DNA of 64,000 nt from assembly GCF_002920635.1 (NCBI RefSeq), contig NZ_PQSR01000001.1, positions 172,344 through 236,343 of the forward strand. The letters run 5' to 3'. Below are positions 17,320 through 25,856 of this stretch, in pieces. This DNA is from Streptomyces sp. Ru72. GTDB taxonomy: Bacteria; Actinomycetota; Actinomycetes; Streptomycetales; Streptomycetaceae. The notes under the pieces were generated by a model. It was given only the letters and a program-made list of their open reading frames with translations. It made no database searches and was not told the DNA's origin. Position 1 is the stretch's first letter, and every line of letters starts with the position of its first letter. The translations under genes were made by a program, and so were the position numbers.

Positions 17320-17339
17320 GGTGACCGCTTGGTCATTAG
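17320..17339 (-). promoter_or_regulatory. TetR operator-like palindrome, copy 1
   Basis: Read on the minus strand the site is CTAATGACCAAGCGGTCACC: the perfect inverted repeat TGACC-N4-GGTCA within a longer shared motif. It lies 76 bases ahead of the first gene of the minus-strand operon. Confidence 0.6.
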
Positions 17340-17360
17340 TGAAGGTAGTTCCTCCGGCCC

Positions 17361-17380
17361 CTAATGTCCAGGTGGTCACT
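17361..17380 (+). promoter_or_regulatory. TetR operator-like palindrome, copy 2
   Basis: CTAATGTCCAGGTGGTCACT matches copy 1 at 16 of 20 positions but has one mismatch in the repeat arms (TGTCC-N4-GGTCA). Its centre is 41 bases from copy 1. Confidence 0.5.
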
Positions 17381-17448
17381 TAAAAAGTTTTGCCAGTTCG
17401 GAGCAATTAGGGCGAATCTACGCAACAAGGCAAGCTAGGGTCGCGTGT

Positions 17449-17468
17449 CTGATGACCAATGGGTCAGC
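17449..17468 (+). promoter_or_regulatory. TetR operator-like palindrome, copy 3
   Basis: CTGATGACCAATGGGTCAGC again holds TGACC-N4-GGTCA. It overlaps the expected -35 position of the tetR promoter, whose -10 is TACACT (17486-17491), so autorepression is likely. Confidence 0.6.
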
Positions 17469-17497
17469 AAATTGGTAACCTTGTGTACACTTACCGG

Positions 17498-18103
17498 ATG
17501 GACACGCCATCCACGCCCCCCGTCGACCAGGACGCTGCTCCGGTCAAGAAGCGCAGGCGGGACCCGGAAGCAAGCCGGGCCGCGATCCTCGAAGCCGCCC
17601 AGGCCGCCTTCGCCGAGCGCGGCTACGCCAAGACGACCGTCCGCGACGTCGCGCGCCGGGCCGGAGTGACTCACGGCCTGGTCCTGCGGCACTTCACATC
17701 CAAGGAACAGTTGTTCCTCGCCGCGGTCCCCAGCCCCCGCACCCTCATGGCTGAAGTGGCCGGCGACACCAAGACCTTGCCGACGCGTATCGCCCGGTCC
17801 TACGTCCGGCGCATGGCCGAGAGCGGAGGCAGCGACCCGTTCGTGGCCATGTTGCGTGCGGTGGCCTCTGAGGAGGAGACCGCCAAACGGTTGTTCACCG
17901 CGATGCAGCAGGACAGTCTGGAGATGTACCGGCAGGTGATTCCCGGCCCAGACCTGGAGGAGCGTGTGGCGTCTGTGGGCGCCTATCTCATCGGGGTGAC
18001 GTTCTCCCGGTACGTCTTCAGGAGCGGGCCGCTGGCCGAGATGTCGGACGAACAGCTCGTCCGGCACCTCATCCCCAACCTGCGCAGCATTCTGCTGGAC
18101 TGA
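17498..18103 (+). CDS. TetR/AcrR-family regulator
   Basis: A 201-residue repressor. The N-terminal helix-turn-helix is clear (AILEAAQAAFAERGYAKTTVRDVARRAGVTHGLVLRHFTSKEQLFLAAV); the C-terminal part resembles the TetR_C group with VASEEETAKRLFTAM and GVTFSRYVFRSGPL. ATG 17498 is chosen rather than upstream starts because TACACT lies seven bases upstream, which fits a leaderless mRNA. It is divergent from the six-gene operon and probably represses both that operon and itself through the three palindromes in the shared intergenic region. The inducer is unknown. Confidence 0.92.
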   Translation: MDTPSTPPVDQDAAPVKKRRRDPEASRAAILEAAQAAFAERGYAKTTVRDVARRAGVTHGLVLRHFTSKEQLFLAAVPSPRTLMAEVAGDTKTLPTRIARSYVRRMAESGGSDPFVAMLRAVASEEETAKRLFTAMQQDSLEMYRQVIPGPDLEERVASVGAYLIGVTFSRYVFRSGPLAEMSDEQLVRHLIPNLRSILLD

Positions 18104-18491
18104 CGACGGGTACCGCCTGAGCACCTTCGCCGCCAGAGCGTCTTCGGTGTCCGGCTCCGGTCGGTCCTTGCTGCCCTGTCGCCTCGGCGAGGGGAGCGCG
18201 AAGGGCCGTCGACGTTGCGGTCAGTGGTCCTCGAGCGTTTCCTGTGTGAGGAAGGCAGAGCTGGATGACGTGGCCCTTGGTCCAGGTGCCCAGGGCTTGG
18301 TCTTGCGGCGGCGGGTGTGCCGTCGGTGCGGCCGCTCGTCGCCCAGGGGGTTTTGGCGACGCCGACAGGAGAGACGAAGCCGCCGACTGGCGGTCTTCGA
18401 AACCTCAGGGTTCGTCGAGGCGATCTTTCACGCCACCATGGTCGGGACCGATCGAGTCGTCGGTTGTTTCTTCCAGGGGCAGAGGGCGCGT
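18104..18491. other. Gene-free spacer between tetR and lysR
   Basis: About 390 bases. Frames here show no domain I can name. The part near 18.25-18.35 kb encodes Arg/Cys/Gly-rich peptides in several frames, as decayed transposase DNA often does, but I cannot support that. Confidence 0.35.
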
Positions 18492-19376
18492 ATGGACATT
18501 CGGCAGCTGGAGTACTTCCTTGCGATTGTTGATCGTGGGGGGTTCAACCGTGCGGCGTCGGCTCTGTACGTGTCGCAGCCGTCGCTGTCGCAGGCCGTGC
18601 GGGCGCTGGAGCGTGATCTGGGCTCGGAGTTGTTCCATCGCATCGGGCGTAGGGCAGTGCTGACGGAGGCCGGAAGGGCCCTGATCGAGCCTGCCCGGGA
18701 GGCCGTACGGAGTCTGCAGACGGCGCGGGCGAGTGTCGCGGCGGTGCACGAGCTGCGGGAGGGGCGCCTGGATGTGGCATCCATGCCGTCGCAGGCGGTG
18801 GAGCCGCTGACGACCTTGGTGAGTGCCTTCAGCCACCGGTACCCCGGCGTCTCCGTGGCCATCAAAGCGGCGTTCACCTCGCGTGATGTGATCGACATGG
18901 TGCGCACGGGTGCCGTGGAACTGGGGCTTTTGGCGTCCGCCGGTCCCCTCTCCGACAAGGAGGTCGCCTCCCATGCGCTGGGGCGGCAGCGTTTTGTGCT
19001 GATGGTGCCGGCCGACGGCCCGTTCGGTGACCGGACGGCGGTGGAGTGCCGGGAACTTGCGGGACAGCGGCTGATCGTCGGACAGCCGGGTACCGGGATG
19101 CGCGCCTACGTCGACGCGCTGCGTGAACAGGGCATCGAGTTCACCGTCGCCGCCGAGACCGAGCACCGGGTGTCGCTCATGCCCCTGGTGCTGGCCGGGG
19201 TCGGGCTCGCGGTGGTCACGGATTCCTGGCGGGATCTCGCCCGGCGGCTCGGCGCCCGCGTCCTGGACATCGAGCCGGAGACCACCTTGGACATCGCCCT
19301 CGTCAGCCGCCGCGGCAGCCTGTCGCCGGCAGCCGCCGCGTTCGTCACGGCTGCCACCGCGGCCGCCGACAGCTGA
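18492..19376 (+). CDS. LysR-family transcriptional regulator
   Basis: A 294-residue regulator with an N-terminal winged helix (MDIRQLEYFLAIVDRGGFNRAASALYVSQPSLSQAVRALERDLG) and a LysR substrate-binding domain from about residue 90, including a conserved VVTDSW segment near the end. AGAGG lies six bases before ATG 18492. The frame is open for another 345 bases upstream, but that part has no family resemblance. It lies 73 bases ahead of the tartrate/malate dehydrogenase-type gene on the same strand and probably controls it, with a small organic acid as likely coinducer. Confidence 0.92.
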   Translation: MDIRQLEYFLAIVDRGGFNRAASALYVSQPSLSQAVRALERDLGSELFHRIGRRAVLTEAGRALIEPAREAVRSLQTARASVAAVHELREGRLDVASMPSQAVEPLTTLVSAFSHRYPGVSVAIKAAFTSRDVIDMVRTGAVELGLLASAGPLSDKEVASHALGRQRFVLMVPADGPFGDRTAVECRELAGQRLIVGQPGTGMRAYVDALREQGIEFTVAAETEHRVSLMPLVLAGVGLAVVTDSWRDLARRLGARVLDIEPETTLDIALVSRRGSLSPAAAAFVTAATAAADS

Positions 19377-19449
19377 TAGGGACTGCTTATAAGAGAGATC
19401 CGCTTTGCGTCTTGGACGCCCTGCGGACCCCCTTGCTGCAATCGACGGC

Positions 19450-20508
19450 ATGACGACGAACCACCGCATTGCCCTGATCCCCGGCGACGGCATCGGCGCC
19501 GAGGTACTGCCCCCAGCACAGCAGGTGCTCGATGTTCTCGGCCGCCGGCACGGCTTCAGCCTGTCCTACACGTCGTACGACTGGTCGTGCGAGCGGTACC
19601 TGCGGGAGGGCGCCATGATGCCCGCCGACGGGATCGACCAGCTGCGCGACAAGGACGCGATCCTGCTGGGCGCGGTGGGATACCCGGGAGTGCCCGACCA
19701 CGTCTCGCTGTGGGGGCTGCTGATCCCGATCCGGCGCAGCTTCCGCCAGTACGTCAACCTCCGGCCCATCCGTGTCTTCGAGGGCATCGACAGTCCGGTG
19801 CGCGGCGCACGGCCGGGCGAGGTCGATATCGTCGTCGTACGGGAGAACGCCGAGGGCGAGTACAGCGAGATCGGCGGACGGCTGAACCAGGGCACGTCCG
19901 AGGAACTGGCCGTCCAGGAAGCGGTGTTCACCCGGGCCGGGGTCACCCGGATCGCCGACTACGCGTTCTCGCTCGCCGCCCGCCGCCGAGGGAGGCTCAC
20001 CTCCGCCACCAAGTCCAACGGCATCATCCACACCATGCCGTTCTGGGACGAGCTGATCGCCGAGCGGGCCGCCGAGCACCCCGGCGTCGCCTGGGACCAG
20101 GAGCACATCGACGCGCTGGCGGCCAAGTTCGTCCTCGACCCCGCCCGCTTCGACGTCGTCGTCGCCTCCAACCTCTTCGGAGACATCCTCAGCGACCTCG
20201 CGGCCGCGGTCGCCGGATCCATCGGCATCGCCCCGGCGGCCAACCTCAACCCCGAGCGGGACTTCCCCTCCATGTTCGAGCCGGTGCACGGTTCCGCGCC
20301 CGACATCGCGGGCGAGGGCATCGCCAACCCGCTGGGTGCCATCTGGTCCGCGGCCATGATGCTCGACCACCTCGGCCATCCCGCCGCGGCCAGGGACATC
20401 ACGGACGCGATCGCCTCGGTCCTGGCCAAGACCGATACCCGCACCCCTGACCTGGGCGGAACCGCGACGACCGCCGAGTTCACCGACAAGCTGATCGAGC
20501 TCCTCTGA
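19450..20508 (+). CDS. Tartrate dehydrogenase/D-malate dehydrogenase-type decarboxylating dehydrogenase
   Basis: A 352-residue member of the isocitrate/isopropylmalate dehydrogenase superfamily. It starts with IALIPGDGIG, has the substrate-site segment VSLWGLLIPIRRSFRQYVNLRP typical of the TtuC/tartrate group, VVRENAEGEYSEIGG, the metal-binding Asp residues in SNLFGDILSDLAA, and the NAD loop FEPVHGSAPDIAGEGIANP. The likely reaction is NAD-dependent oxidation, with or without decarboxylation, of tartrate, D-malate or a close relative. ATG 19450 is chosen because family proteins begin just before the first strand; no strong ribosome site is seen. A 13-bp hairpin follows the gene. Confidence 0.9.
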   Translation: MTTNHRIALIPGDGIGAEVLPPAQQVLDVLGRRHGFSLSYTSYDWSCERYLREGAMMPADGIDQLRDKDAILLGAVGYPGVPDHVSLWGLLIPIRRSFRQYVNLRPIRVFEGIDSPVRGARPGEVDIVVVRENAEGEYSEIGGRLNQGTSEELAVQEAVFTRAGVTRIADYAFSLAARRRGRLTSATKSNGIIHTMPFWDELIAERAAEHPGVAWDQEHIDALAAKFVLDPARFDVVVASNLFGDILSDLAAAVAGSIGIAPAANLNPERDFPSMFEPVHGSAPDIAGEGIANPLGAIWSAAMMLDHLGHPAAARDITDAIASVLAKTDTRTPDLGGTATTAEFTDKLIELL

Positions 20509-20521
20509 GCCATCTCCTTCC

Positions 20522-20554
20522 GCGGTGGGCGGCGGGGCCGGCGCCGCCCACCGC
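20522..20554 (+). terminator. Hairpin terminator
   Basis: GCGGTGGGCGGCG, a seven-base loop, then CGCCGCCCACCGC form a perfect 13-bp stem 14 bases after the tartrate-dehydrogenase-type gene. The rest of the gap to 20798 shows nothing else recognisable. Confidence 0.7.
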
Positions 20555-20798
20555 TCGCCCGTCCTGGCGGCCCCTCGCCGACGGCGTGAACTCCTCAGCG
20601 ACCAAAGAGGCCCTCGCGCAGCCGCGCGGCACACCGATCTGCACGCATCTCACGAAGCTCCCCCGGTGCCGCCCAGTCCTGCTCGAGAGCCCCCTGCCAT
20701 AACGTGAACTCAGGGTCGAACACGACGCACGTACACAAGGCGTTCAGCTCTGGCACCGGTGGCCGCAAGGCGACGCGCGTGACGGCCGACGCGCCCCG

Positions 20799-22421
20799 TC
20801 ATACTCCGGGAACAGCTGCTCCACCCGCGTCCAGGACCAGCACCGCGACATGCAGGGACGTGCGCTGCAGACCTGATTCCAGGTCGCAGCCGAGGAGCCG
20901 CTCGATGGTGTGCAGGCGCTGGTAGTACGCCTGCCGGGACATGCCGGCGTGTTTCGCCGCGACCGACTTGTTCCCGGCCGCCGACAGATAGGCGCGCAGT
21001 GCCGGGAGCAGATCGCCGCCGTTGCGGTCGTCGTGCTCGATGAGGCGGGTCAGTTGCCGTTCCGCGTACCGCTGAAGACGGGTGTCCTCCCACAGGACGC
21101 CCAGCAACTCCGGCAGCCGGACGTCGGCGGGGACGTAGAACCACCGCTCGGGGGAGGCCGGTGTGATGGCCTCGGCCGTCTGCTCCGCCTCCCGCCACGA
21201 CCGGGCGATCCCGCCGAGGTCGGTCACCCCGGGGCCGACGGCGACGACGGCCCGCGGTCCGAGCTCCTCCCGGGTCAGACGGCCGATCCGCTCGGCGACC
21301 GGCTGCCAGGCGCTCGCCTGTGCCAGAGCCATGAGTACGCCGATCCGGCCCGGGGCCGTCTCGCCGACCAGGGCGCGCACACCCGTGTGCGTCAGCGCCT
21401 TCGCGATCCGTTCGTCGAGGTGCTCACCCTCGGTGCCGGTGTACGGGTGGCGGATGACCACGGCGAAGAGGCGGTGTCCGAGGGTGGGCAGTCCCAGTGC
21501 CTCGGCGCGGGCGCGGGCGTCCGCGGGGGAGCGGAAACGCCGTTCGTACAGGTCTCGCAGTACGGAGCGGTGGGCCCGGCGCTCCCACCAGGCCTGCCCG
21601 GCCAGGCGCGCCATGGTCAGCGCCACCGCGGCACGTTCCAGCACCAGGACGTGTTCCGGGTCGGGCTCGGCGTTCAGCCGGTCCTCCAGCAGGACGAGCC
21701 GCCCCCACGGCCCGTGGTGGTCCTGCACCGGAGCGATCAGCCACCCCTCCGGGCCGCTCGGCGTGATCCTCTCCGGCGTCGGTGCGGCCCGCGAACGCCG
21801 CGACCAGGCCGACACCACCGGCTCGTACGGCCGGCCGAGCAGCTCGCAGATCAGGACCCGGTGGGTGAGATCCTCCAGCACGACGGGGGCTCCGGTGAGC
21901 TCCGCGGTGGTGTGCACCAGTTCCTCGGGGTCCGCGCCCCGCAGCGTCAGGGCGGTGAAGATGTCCTGGATGTCCCGCCCGCGGCGCAGCAGGGCCCCCT
22001 GGGCGTCGAGGATGAGCGCGTGCACCGTCTGCGTGACGTCGATGAACCGGACCCCACGGGCCAGCTCGACCAGCGGCACGTCACGGGCGCGGCACGCCGC
22101 CACCAGCTCGTGGGGCACCTTCTGGTACCGGTAACCGAGCTCCACGATCAGGCCGGCCGCGCCGACGTCCGCTAGTTGGTCGACGTAGCCGCGCAGCTCG
22201 GAGGCGTCCTCGGGATGCGGCACGCCGGTCGTCAGCACCAGCTCGCCGCCCTCCAGGAAATCGGCGGGGTTGAGCAGCTCGGTGACATGCACCCAGCGCA
22301 CCGGGCCGTCCAGCTGTGACTCGCCGGCCAGCACGCGCGGCATCCCTTCGGCGAGCACGGGCAGGCGCAGTACCTCCCTGAGCGTGGGGAAGTGCCCGGG
22401 TGCGGGAGGTCTGGGCGGCAT
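20799..22421 (-). CDS. PucR-family transcriptional regulator
   Basis: A 540-residue regulator with the N-terminal PucR domain (TLREVLRLPVLAEGMPRVLAGESQLDGPVRWVHVTEL), a central GGDEF-like region, and a C-terminal helix-turn-helix (LRAYLSAAGNKSVAAKHAGMSRQAYYQRLHTIERLLGCDL). Members control purine, amine or amino-acid catabolism. It is divergent from the flavin oxidase gene at 22699 and probably activates the plus-strand amine catabolic run; in other Streptomyces, PucR genes often accompany such sets. The ribosome site before ATG 22421 is weak. No binding site could be picked out in the 277-base divergent gap. Confidence 0.92.
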   Translation of the reverse strand: MPPRPPAPGHFPTLREVLRLPVLAEGMPRVLAGESQLDGPVRWVHVTELLNPADFLEGGELVLTTGVPHPEDASELRGYVDQLADVGAAGLIVELGYRYQKVPHELVAACRARDVPLVELARGVRFIDVTQTVHALILDAQGALLRRGRDIQDIFTALTLRGADPEELVHTTAELTGAPVVLEDLTHRVLICELLGRPYEPVVSAWSRRSRAAPTPERITPSGPEGWLIAPVQDHHGPWGRLVLLEDRLNAEPDPEHVLVLERAAVALTMARLAGQAWWERRAHRSVLRDLYERRFRSPADARARAEALGLPTLGHRLFAVVIRHPYTGTEGEHLDERIAKALTHTGVRALVGETAPGRIGVLMALAQASAWQPVAERIGRLTREELGPRAVVAVGPGVTDLGGIARSWREAEQTAEAITPASPERWFYVPADVRLPELLGVLWEDTRLQRYAERQLTRLIEHDDRNGGDLLPALRAYLSAAGNKSVAAKHAGMSRQAYYQRLHTIERLLGCDLESGLQRTSLHVAVLVLDAGGAAVPGV

Positions 22422-22698
22422 AGGCGGTGCTTTCGTCCGAGGGGATCGGGCTCACCCTCGCATCGGCCACCCATCGTGACAAGAGCGGGACCGGCATTTG
22501 TACACCATGGCCGTCCGCAGTGACAGACCGTCTCGAGAAGGCGCCAAGGCGGAACACCGTGTGGGTTGCCCTGCGGGTTCCCCCGGGCGGAAAGTGAACG
22601 CCATCCCCAGCAGAACCTGGACCGGAAAGGTCCGCACGGTGTCCGCACGGTGCTGGGGCCCGACTGCCACCCACCTCACCATCGAGAGGAGCGACCTC

Positions 22699-23835
22699 AT
22701 GCGCATCCCGAAGCGCGTCGCCGTGATCGGTGCCGGCAGCATGGGCAGCCAGGCCATGTGGCGACTGGCCGCCCGCGGAGCCGAGGTCATCGGCTACGAC
22801 CGGTACGCACCGGGTCACGACCGCGGCGCGGCCGGGGGCGAGAGCCGTATCTACCGAGCCGCCCACCTCGGCGAGCCCGGGTACATTCCGCTGCTGCGGC
22901 TCGCGGACCGGATGTGGGAGCAGCTCCAGGCGGAGACGGGCCTGCCGCTGCGACGCCGCAGCGGCAGCCTGGTGATGGGAGAGGCCGCCTCACCGTCCAT
23001 GCGCCTCCTCCTCTCCACCAGCGCCGCCCAAAAGCTGGATCACGAGGTACTGGACCGGGAGGAACTCGCCCGCCGCTACCCGCAGCACCGGCTCCCGGAC
23101 GGACACACCGCCGTCCTCGACCGGTTGGGCGCCGTCATCAGGCCGGAGGCGTCGATCCAGGCCGCCGCCGCCCGTGCCGAGCAGCTCGGCGCCCGGCTGC
23201 ACCGCTACACCACGGTGCGCGAGGTCGTCCCCGCGGCGGGCGGCGGGGTGCGGGTCGTCACCGACCAGGGCACGGACCACGTGGACGCCGCCGTGGTGAC
23301 CGTGGGCCCCTGGATCAACACCCTGCTCCCGGACCTCCCCCGGACCATCGACGTCCGCCGGGTGGTCTGCTCCTGGCACCTGCCCACCCGCCACGACTGG
23401 TTCGCGGGCGGTGCCCCTTCGTTCGTGCGCGCCACACCCCACGACTGCTTCGGAATCCCGTCGCCCGACGGCATCTCCGTCAAGCTCGGTCTCTCCTTCA
23501 AATACCATGCGCCGGTGCCCGAGCCCGAACGGCTCGACCGTACGGTCCGCCCCGAGGAACTCGGCGTCTTCCGCGAGCTCATCGGTGAACTCATGCCCGA
23601 CCTGAACCCCGACCCCATCAGGATGTCGGCCTACATGGAGGGCTACACCAAGTCCGGAAACCCGCTCGTCGGCCATCTCCCCGGCGAGGACGACATCATC
23701 GTCATGGCCGGGTTCTCCGGCAGCGGCTTCAAACTCTCGCCCGCGATGGGAGAGATCGCCGCCGACCTGGCGCTCGACGGCACCACGCAGCATCCCGTCG
23801 ACTTCCTCGCTCCGGCAGGAGTCGGCGCCGCCTGA
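22699..23835 (+). CDS. FAD-dependent amine oxidase, SolA/monomeric sarcosine oxidase family
   Basis: A 378-residue flavoprotein that would oxidise an N-methyl or secondary amino acid to an imine with release of hydrogen peroxide. It has the dinucleotide loop VAVIGAGSMGS, the flavin-contact motif GGESRIYRAAH, and a late FSGSGFKLSPAMGEIAADL segment. In monomeric sarcosine oxidase the flavin is bound to a Cys near this C-terminal region; here the matching stretch reads RMSAYMEGYTKSGNP without Cys, so binding may be non-covalent. AGGAG precedes ATG 22699 by eight bases. It opens the plus-strand catabolic run and faces the PucR gene. Confidence 0.9.
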   Translation: MRIPKRVAVIGAGSMGSQAMWRLAARGAEVIGYDRYAPGHDRGAAGGESRIYRAAHLGEPGYIPLLRLADRMWEQLQAETGLPLRRRSGSLVMGEAASPSMRLLLSTSAAQKLDHEVLDREELARRYPQHRLPDGHTAVLDRLGAVIRPEASIQAAAARAEQLGARLHRYTTVREVVPAAGGGVRVVTDQGTDHVDAAVVTVGPWINTLLPDLPRTIDVRRVVCSWHLPTRHDWFAGGAPSFVRATPHDCFGIPSPDGISVKLGLSFKYHAPVPEPERLDRTVRPEELGVFRELIGELMPDLNPDPIRMSAYMEGYTKSGNPLVGHLPGEDDIIVMAGFSGSGFKLSPAMGEIAADLALDGTTQHPVDFLAPAGVGAA

Positions 23836-23953
23836 TCCCGGCGATTGTCGACGTCATCACCCCCCACTCCCGACGCCTCTGTCATGAGCATGCCTAAAAA
23901 CGGGCCGGTCTGGCCCTGACCGGTTCCCCGAAGCAAGAAAGTGGAGCACTTCC

Positions 23954-24634
23954 ATGCCCATCCCCTCGTTCCAGTTCCGCCCGAAGTACGTCTCGTTCGA
24001 CTGCTACGGCACGTTGATCGAGTGGCCGATGACCCCCATCACACGTGAACTCGTCGGCGACCAGATCCCGGCCGAGCACTGGGACCAGTTCGTCAAGGAG
24101 TTCCGCGGCTACCGCTACGACTCGGTCTGTGGCGAGTACTACCCCTACGAGCAGACGCTGCAGGACGCCTTCGAGGGGGTCTGCCGCAAGTGGGGCGTGA
24201 AGGCCGCCCCGGATGCCGGCAAGCGGTTCGCCGACGGCGTGCGCAGCTGGGGCCCGCACGCGGATGTGCCGGAACCGCTGAAGAAGATGGGCGAGAACTA
24301 CAAGCTGGTGATCCTCTCCAACGCCGAGGACGCCTTCCTCGAGGAGAGCGTGCCCCGGCTCGGTGCGGACTTCCACGCGGTCTTCACCGCCGAGCAGGCC
24401 GGCTACTACAAGCCCCGGTACGCCGCGTTCGAGTACATGCTCGACCAGCTCGACGCGTCCCCCGAGGACTTCGTGCACGTCTCCTCACACACCCGCTACG
24501 ACCTGATGCCGATGCACGACATGGGCTTCCGCAACCTCGTCCTCCTGGACCGCGGCTGCGACCCGGTCACCCACGGCTACGACTACGTGACCGTCAAGTC
24601 TCTGAACGAGCTCAACCAGATGCTGGGCATCTGA
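23954..24634 (+). CDS. HAD-superfamily protein, type II haloacid-dehalogenase-like
   Basis: A 226-residue hydrolase with HAD motif I (SFDCYGTLIEW, nucleophile Asp), motif II (VILSNA), motif III Lys in AGYYKPRYAAF, and a motif IV region (SSHTRYDLMPMHDMGFRNL). The length and the absence of a large cap insertion match the L-2-haloacid dehalogenase group, but in catabolic operons such proteins may act on phosphorylated or other substrates. GGAG lies nine bases before ATG 23954. It lies 118 bases after the flavin oxidase, so the two probably share a transcript. The true substrate is unknown. Confidence 0.88.
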   Translation: MPIPSFQFRPKYVSFDCYGTLIEWPMTPITRELVGDQIPAEHWDQFVKEFRGYRYDSVCGEYYPYEQTLQDAFEGVCRKWGVKAAPDAGKRFADGVRSWGPHADVPEPLKKMGENYKLVILSNAEDAFLEESVPRLGADFHAVFTAEQAGYYKPRYAAFEYMLDQLDASPEDFVHVSSHTRYDLMPMHDMGFRNLVLLDRGCDPVTHGYDYVTVKSLNELNQMLGI

Positions 24635-24835
24635 CGCGCGACGCACACCCGCTCACCCAGCACCTTCTTCCCGACAGGCGCCCGGTCTCGCGTGGCCGCC
24701 CATGAGCCCTGCGCGTTTCCGGGCGCCGACTGACGACGTCCCACCCCCCGTCCGATCCGCACGTCGTCCCCGCATCACGGATTCCCCGTATCCCCGGCAT
24801 CCCCGTATCCCCAGCGTTCCCCAGGAGGCACCGCC

Positions 24836-25855
24836 ATGGAAAGCAACCGGACAGGCCGCAGAACCGTACTCCGCACCGCAGGCGCTGTGGCCGCCGCCAT
24901 GCAGGTGAACAGGCAGTTGAGCATCCCGATCGTCACGACGGCCCTGGCCCTCGCGCTCGCCGCGTGCGGGGCGAGCGGCACCGCGCAGAGCGTGGGGGCG
25001 AAGAGCACGGCGCAGGGCGGGGGTTCCGGCTCGTCGGCCGAGCACACCGACGACATCTCGGTGGGTGTGAAGCCGGATGCGAAGGCGGTGAAGCTGCTGC
25101 CCGCGGCGGTGAAGGCCAGGGGCACGCTCTCGGTGGCCATGGACCTGGCCTACCCGCCCACCTCGTTCATGGCGTCGGACAACAAGACCCCGATCGGTTT
25201 CAACCCGGACATGGCCCGGCTGATCGCCGCCAAGCTCGGCCTGAAGCTGCAGATCAACAACGTCAAGTTCGACACCATCATCACCGGACTGCAGGCCGAC
25301 CGGTACGACTTCACCGCCTCCACCATGGGCGCCACGAAGGACCGGCTGAAGGTGCTCGACATGGTCGACTACGTCAACTCCGGGACCGGGGTGTCCGTCC
25401 CCTACGGGAACCCGCAGAAGCTGACCACGCACACGCTGTGCGGGCACCGCGTGGCTGTCGCCTCCGGCACCACCGCGGAGCTGCAGTGGCTGCCCCAGCT
25501 GTCCAAGCAGGACTGTACGAGCAAGGGCAAGCCGGCCATCAAGGCGGTGACCCTGCCCAGCGTGAACGACGCCCTCACCCAGCTGGTGTCCAAGCGGATC
25601 GACGCGGTGATGAACGACTTCATCGCGCTCGAGTGGGCGGCCACGCAGCAGCCCAAGACGTTCGACGTCCTCAAGCCCCTGGTGGCCACCAAGCCCGCGA
25701 CCGTCGCGCTGAAGAAGGACTCGCCGCTGACCCCCGCGGTCAAGGCCGCCATCCAGTCGATCATCGACGACCCCAAGTACGCCGAGGCGCTGGGCCGCTG
25801 GGGTTTCCAGGACCTCGGGATCAAGACCGCGGCCATTGCCGTCCCGCAGGACTGA
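24836..25855 (+). CDS. Polar amino-acid ABC transporter, substrate-binding lipoprotein
   Basis: A 339-residue extracytoplasmic binding protein of family 3. The N-terminus is long: MESNRTGRRTVLRTAGAVAAA, then MQVNRQLSIPIVTTALALALAACG with the lipobox LAAC. AGGAGG lies seven bases before ATG 24836, so that start is preferred, but ATG 24899 would give a more ordinary signal peptide. The binding domain follows from LSVAMDLAYPPTSFM to the end, with the conserved GFNPDMARLIA segment. The permease gene starts two bases after its stop. The substrate is likely a polar or cationic amino acid or amine, judging from the neighbours. Confidence 0.92.
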   Translation: MESNRTGRRTVLRTAGAVAAAMQVNRQLSIPIVTTALALALAACGASGTAQSVGAKSTAQGGGSGSSAEHTDDISVGVKPDAKAVKLLPAAVKARGTLSVAMDLAYPPTSFMASDNKTPIGFNPDMARLIAAKLGLKLQINNVKFDTIITGLQADRYDFTASTMGATKDRLKVLDMVDYVNSGTGVSVPYGNPQKLTTHTLCGHRVAVASGTTAELQWLPQLSKQDCTSKGKPAIKAVTLPSVNDALTQLVSKRIDAVMNDFIALEWAATQQPKTFDVLKPLVATKPATVALKKDSPLTPAVKAAIQSIIDDPKYAEALGRWGFQDLGIKTAAIAVPQD

Positions 25856-25856
25856 C

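Noticed and set aside
18104..18491. Possible transposase remnant before the LysR gene
   Set aside because: Arg/Cys-rich peptides appear in several frames, but no conserved motif or terminal repeats could be found.
24783..24815. Repeated CCCCGTATCCCC-type sequence before the lipoprotein gene
   Set aside because: Only two imperfect short copies; too little for a repeat element or CRISPR, and the ribosome site after it is ordinary.
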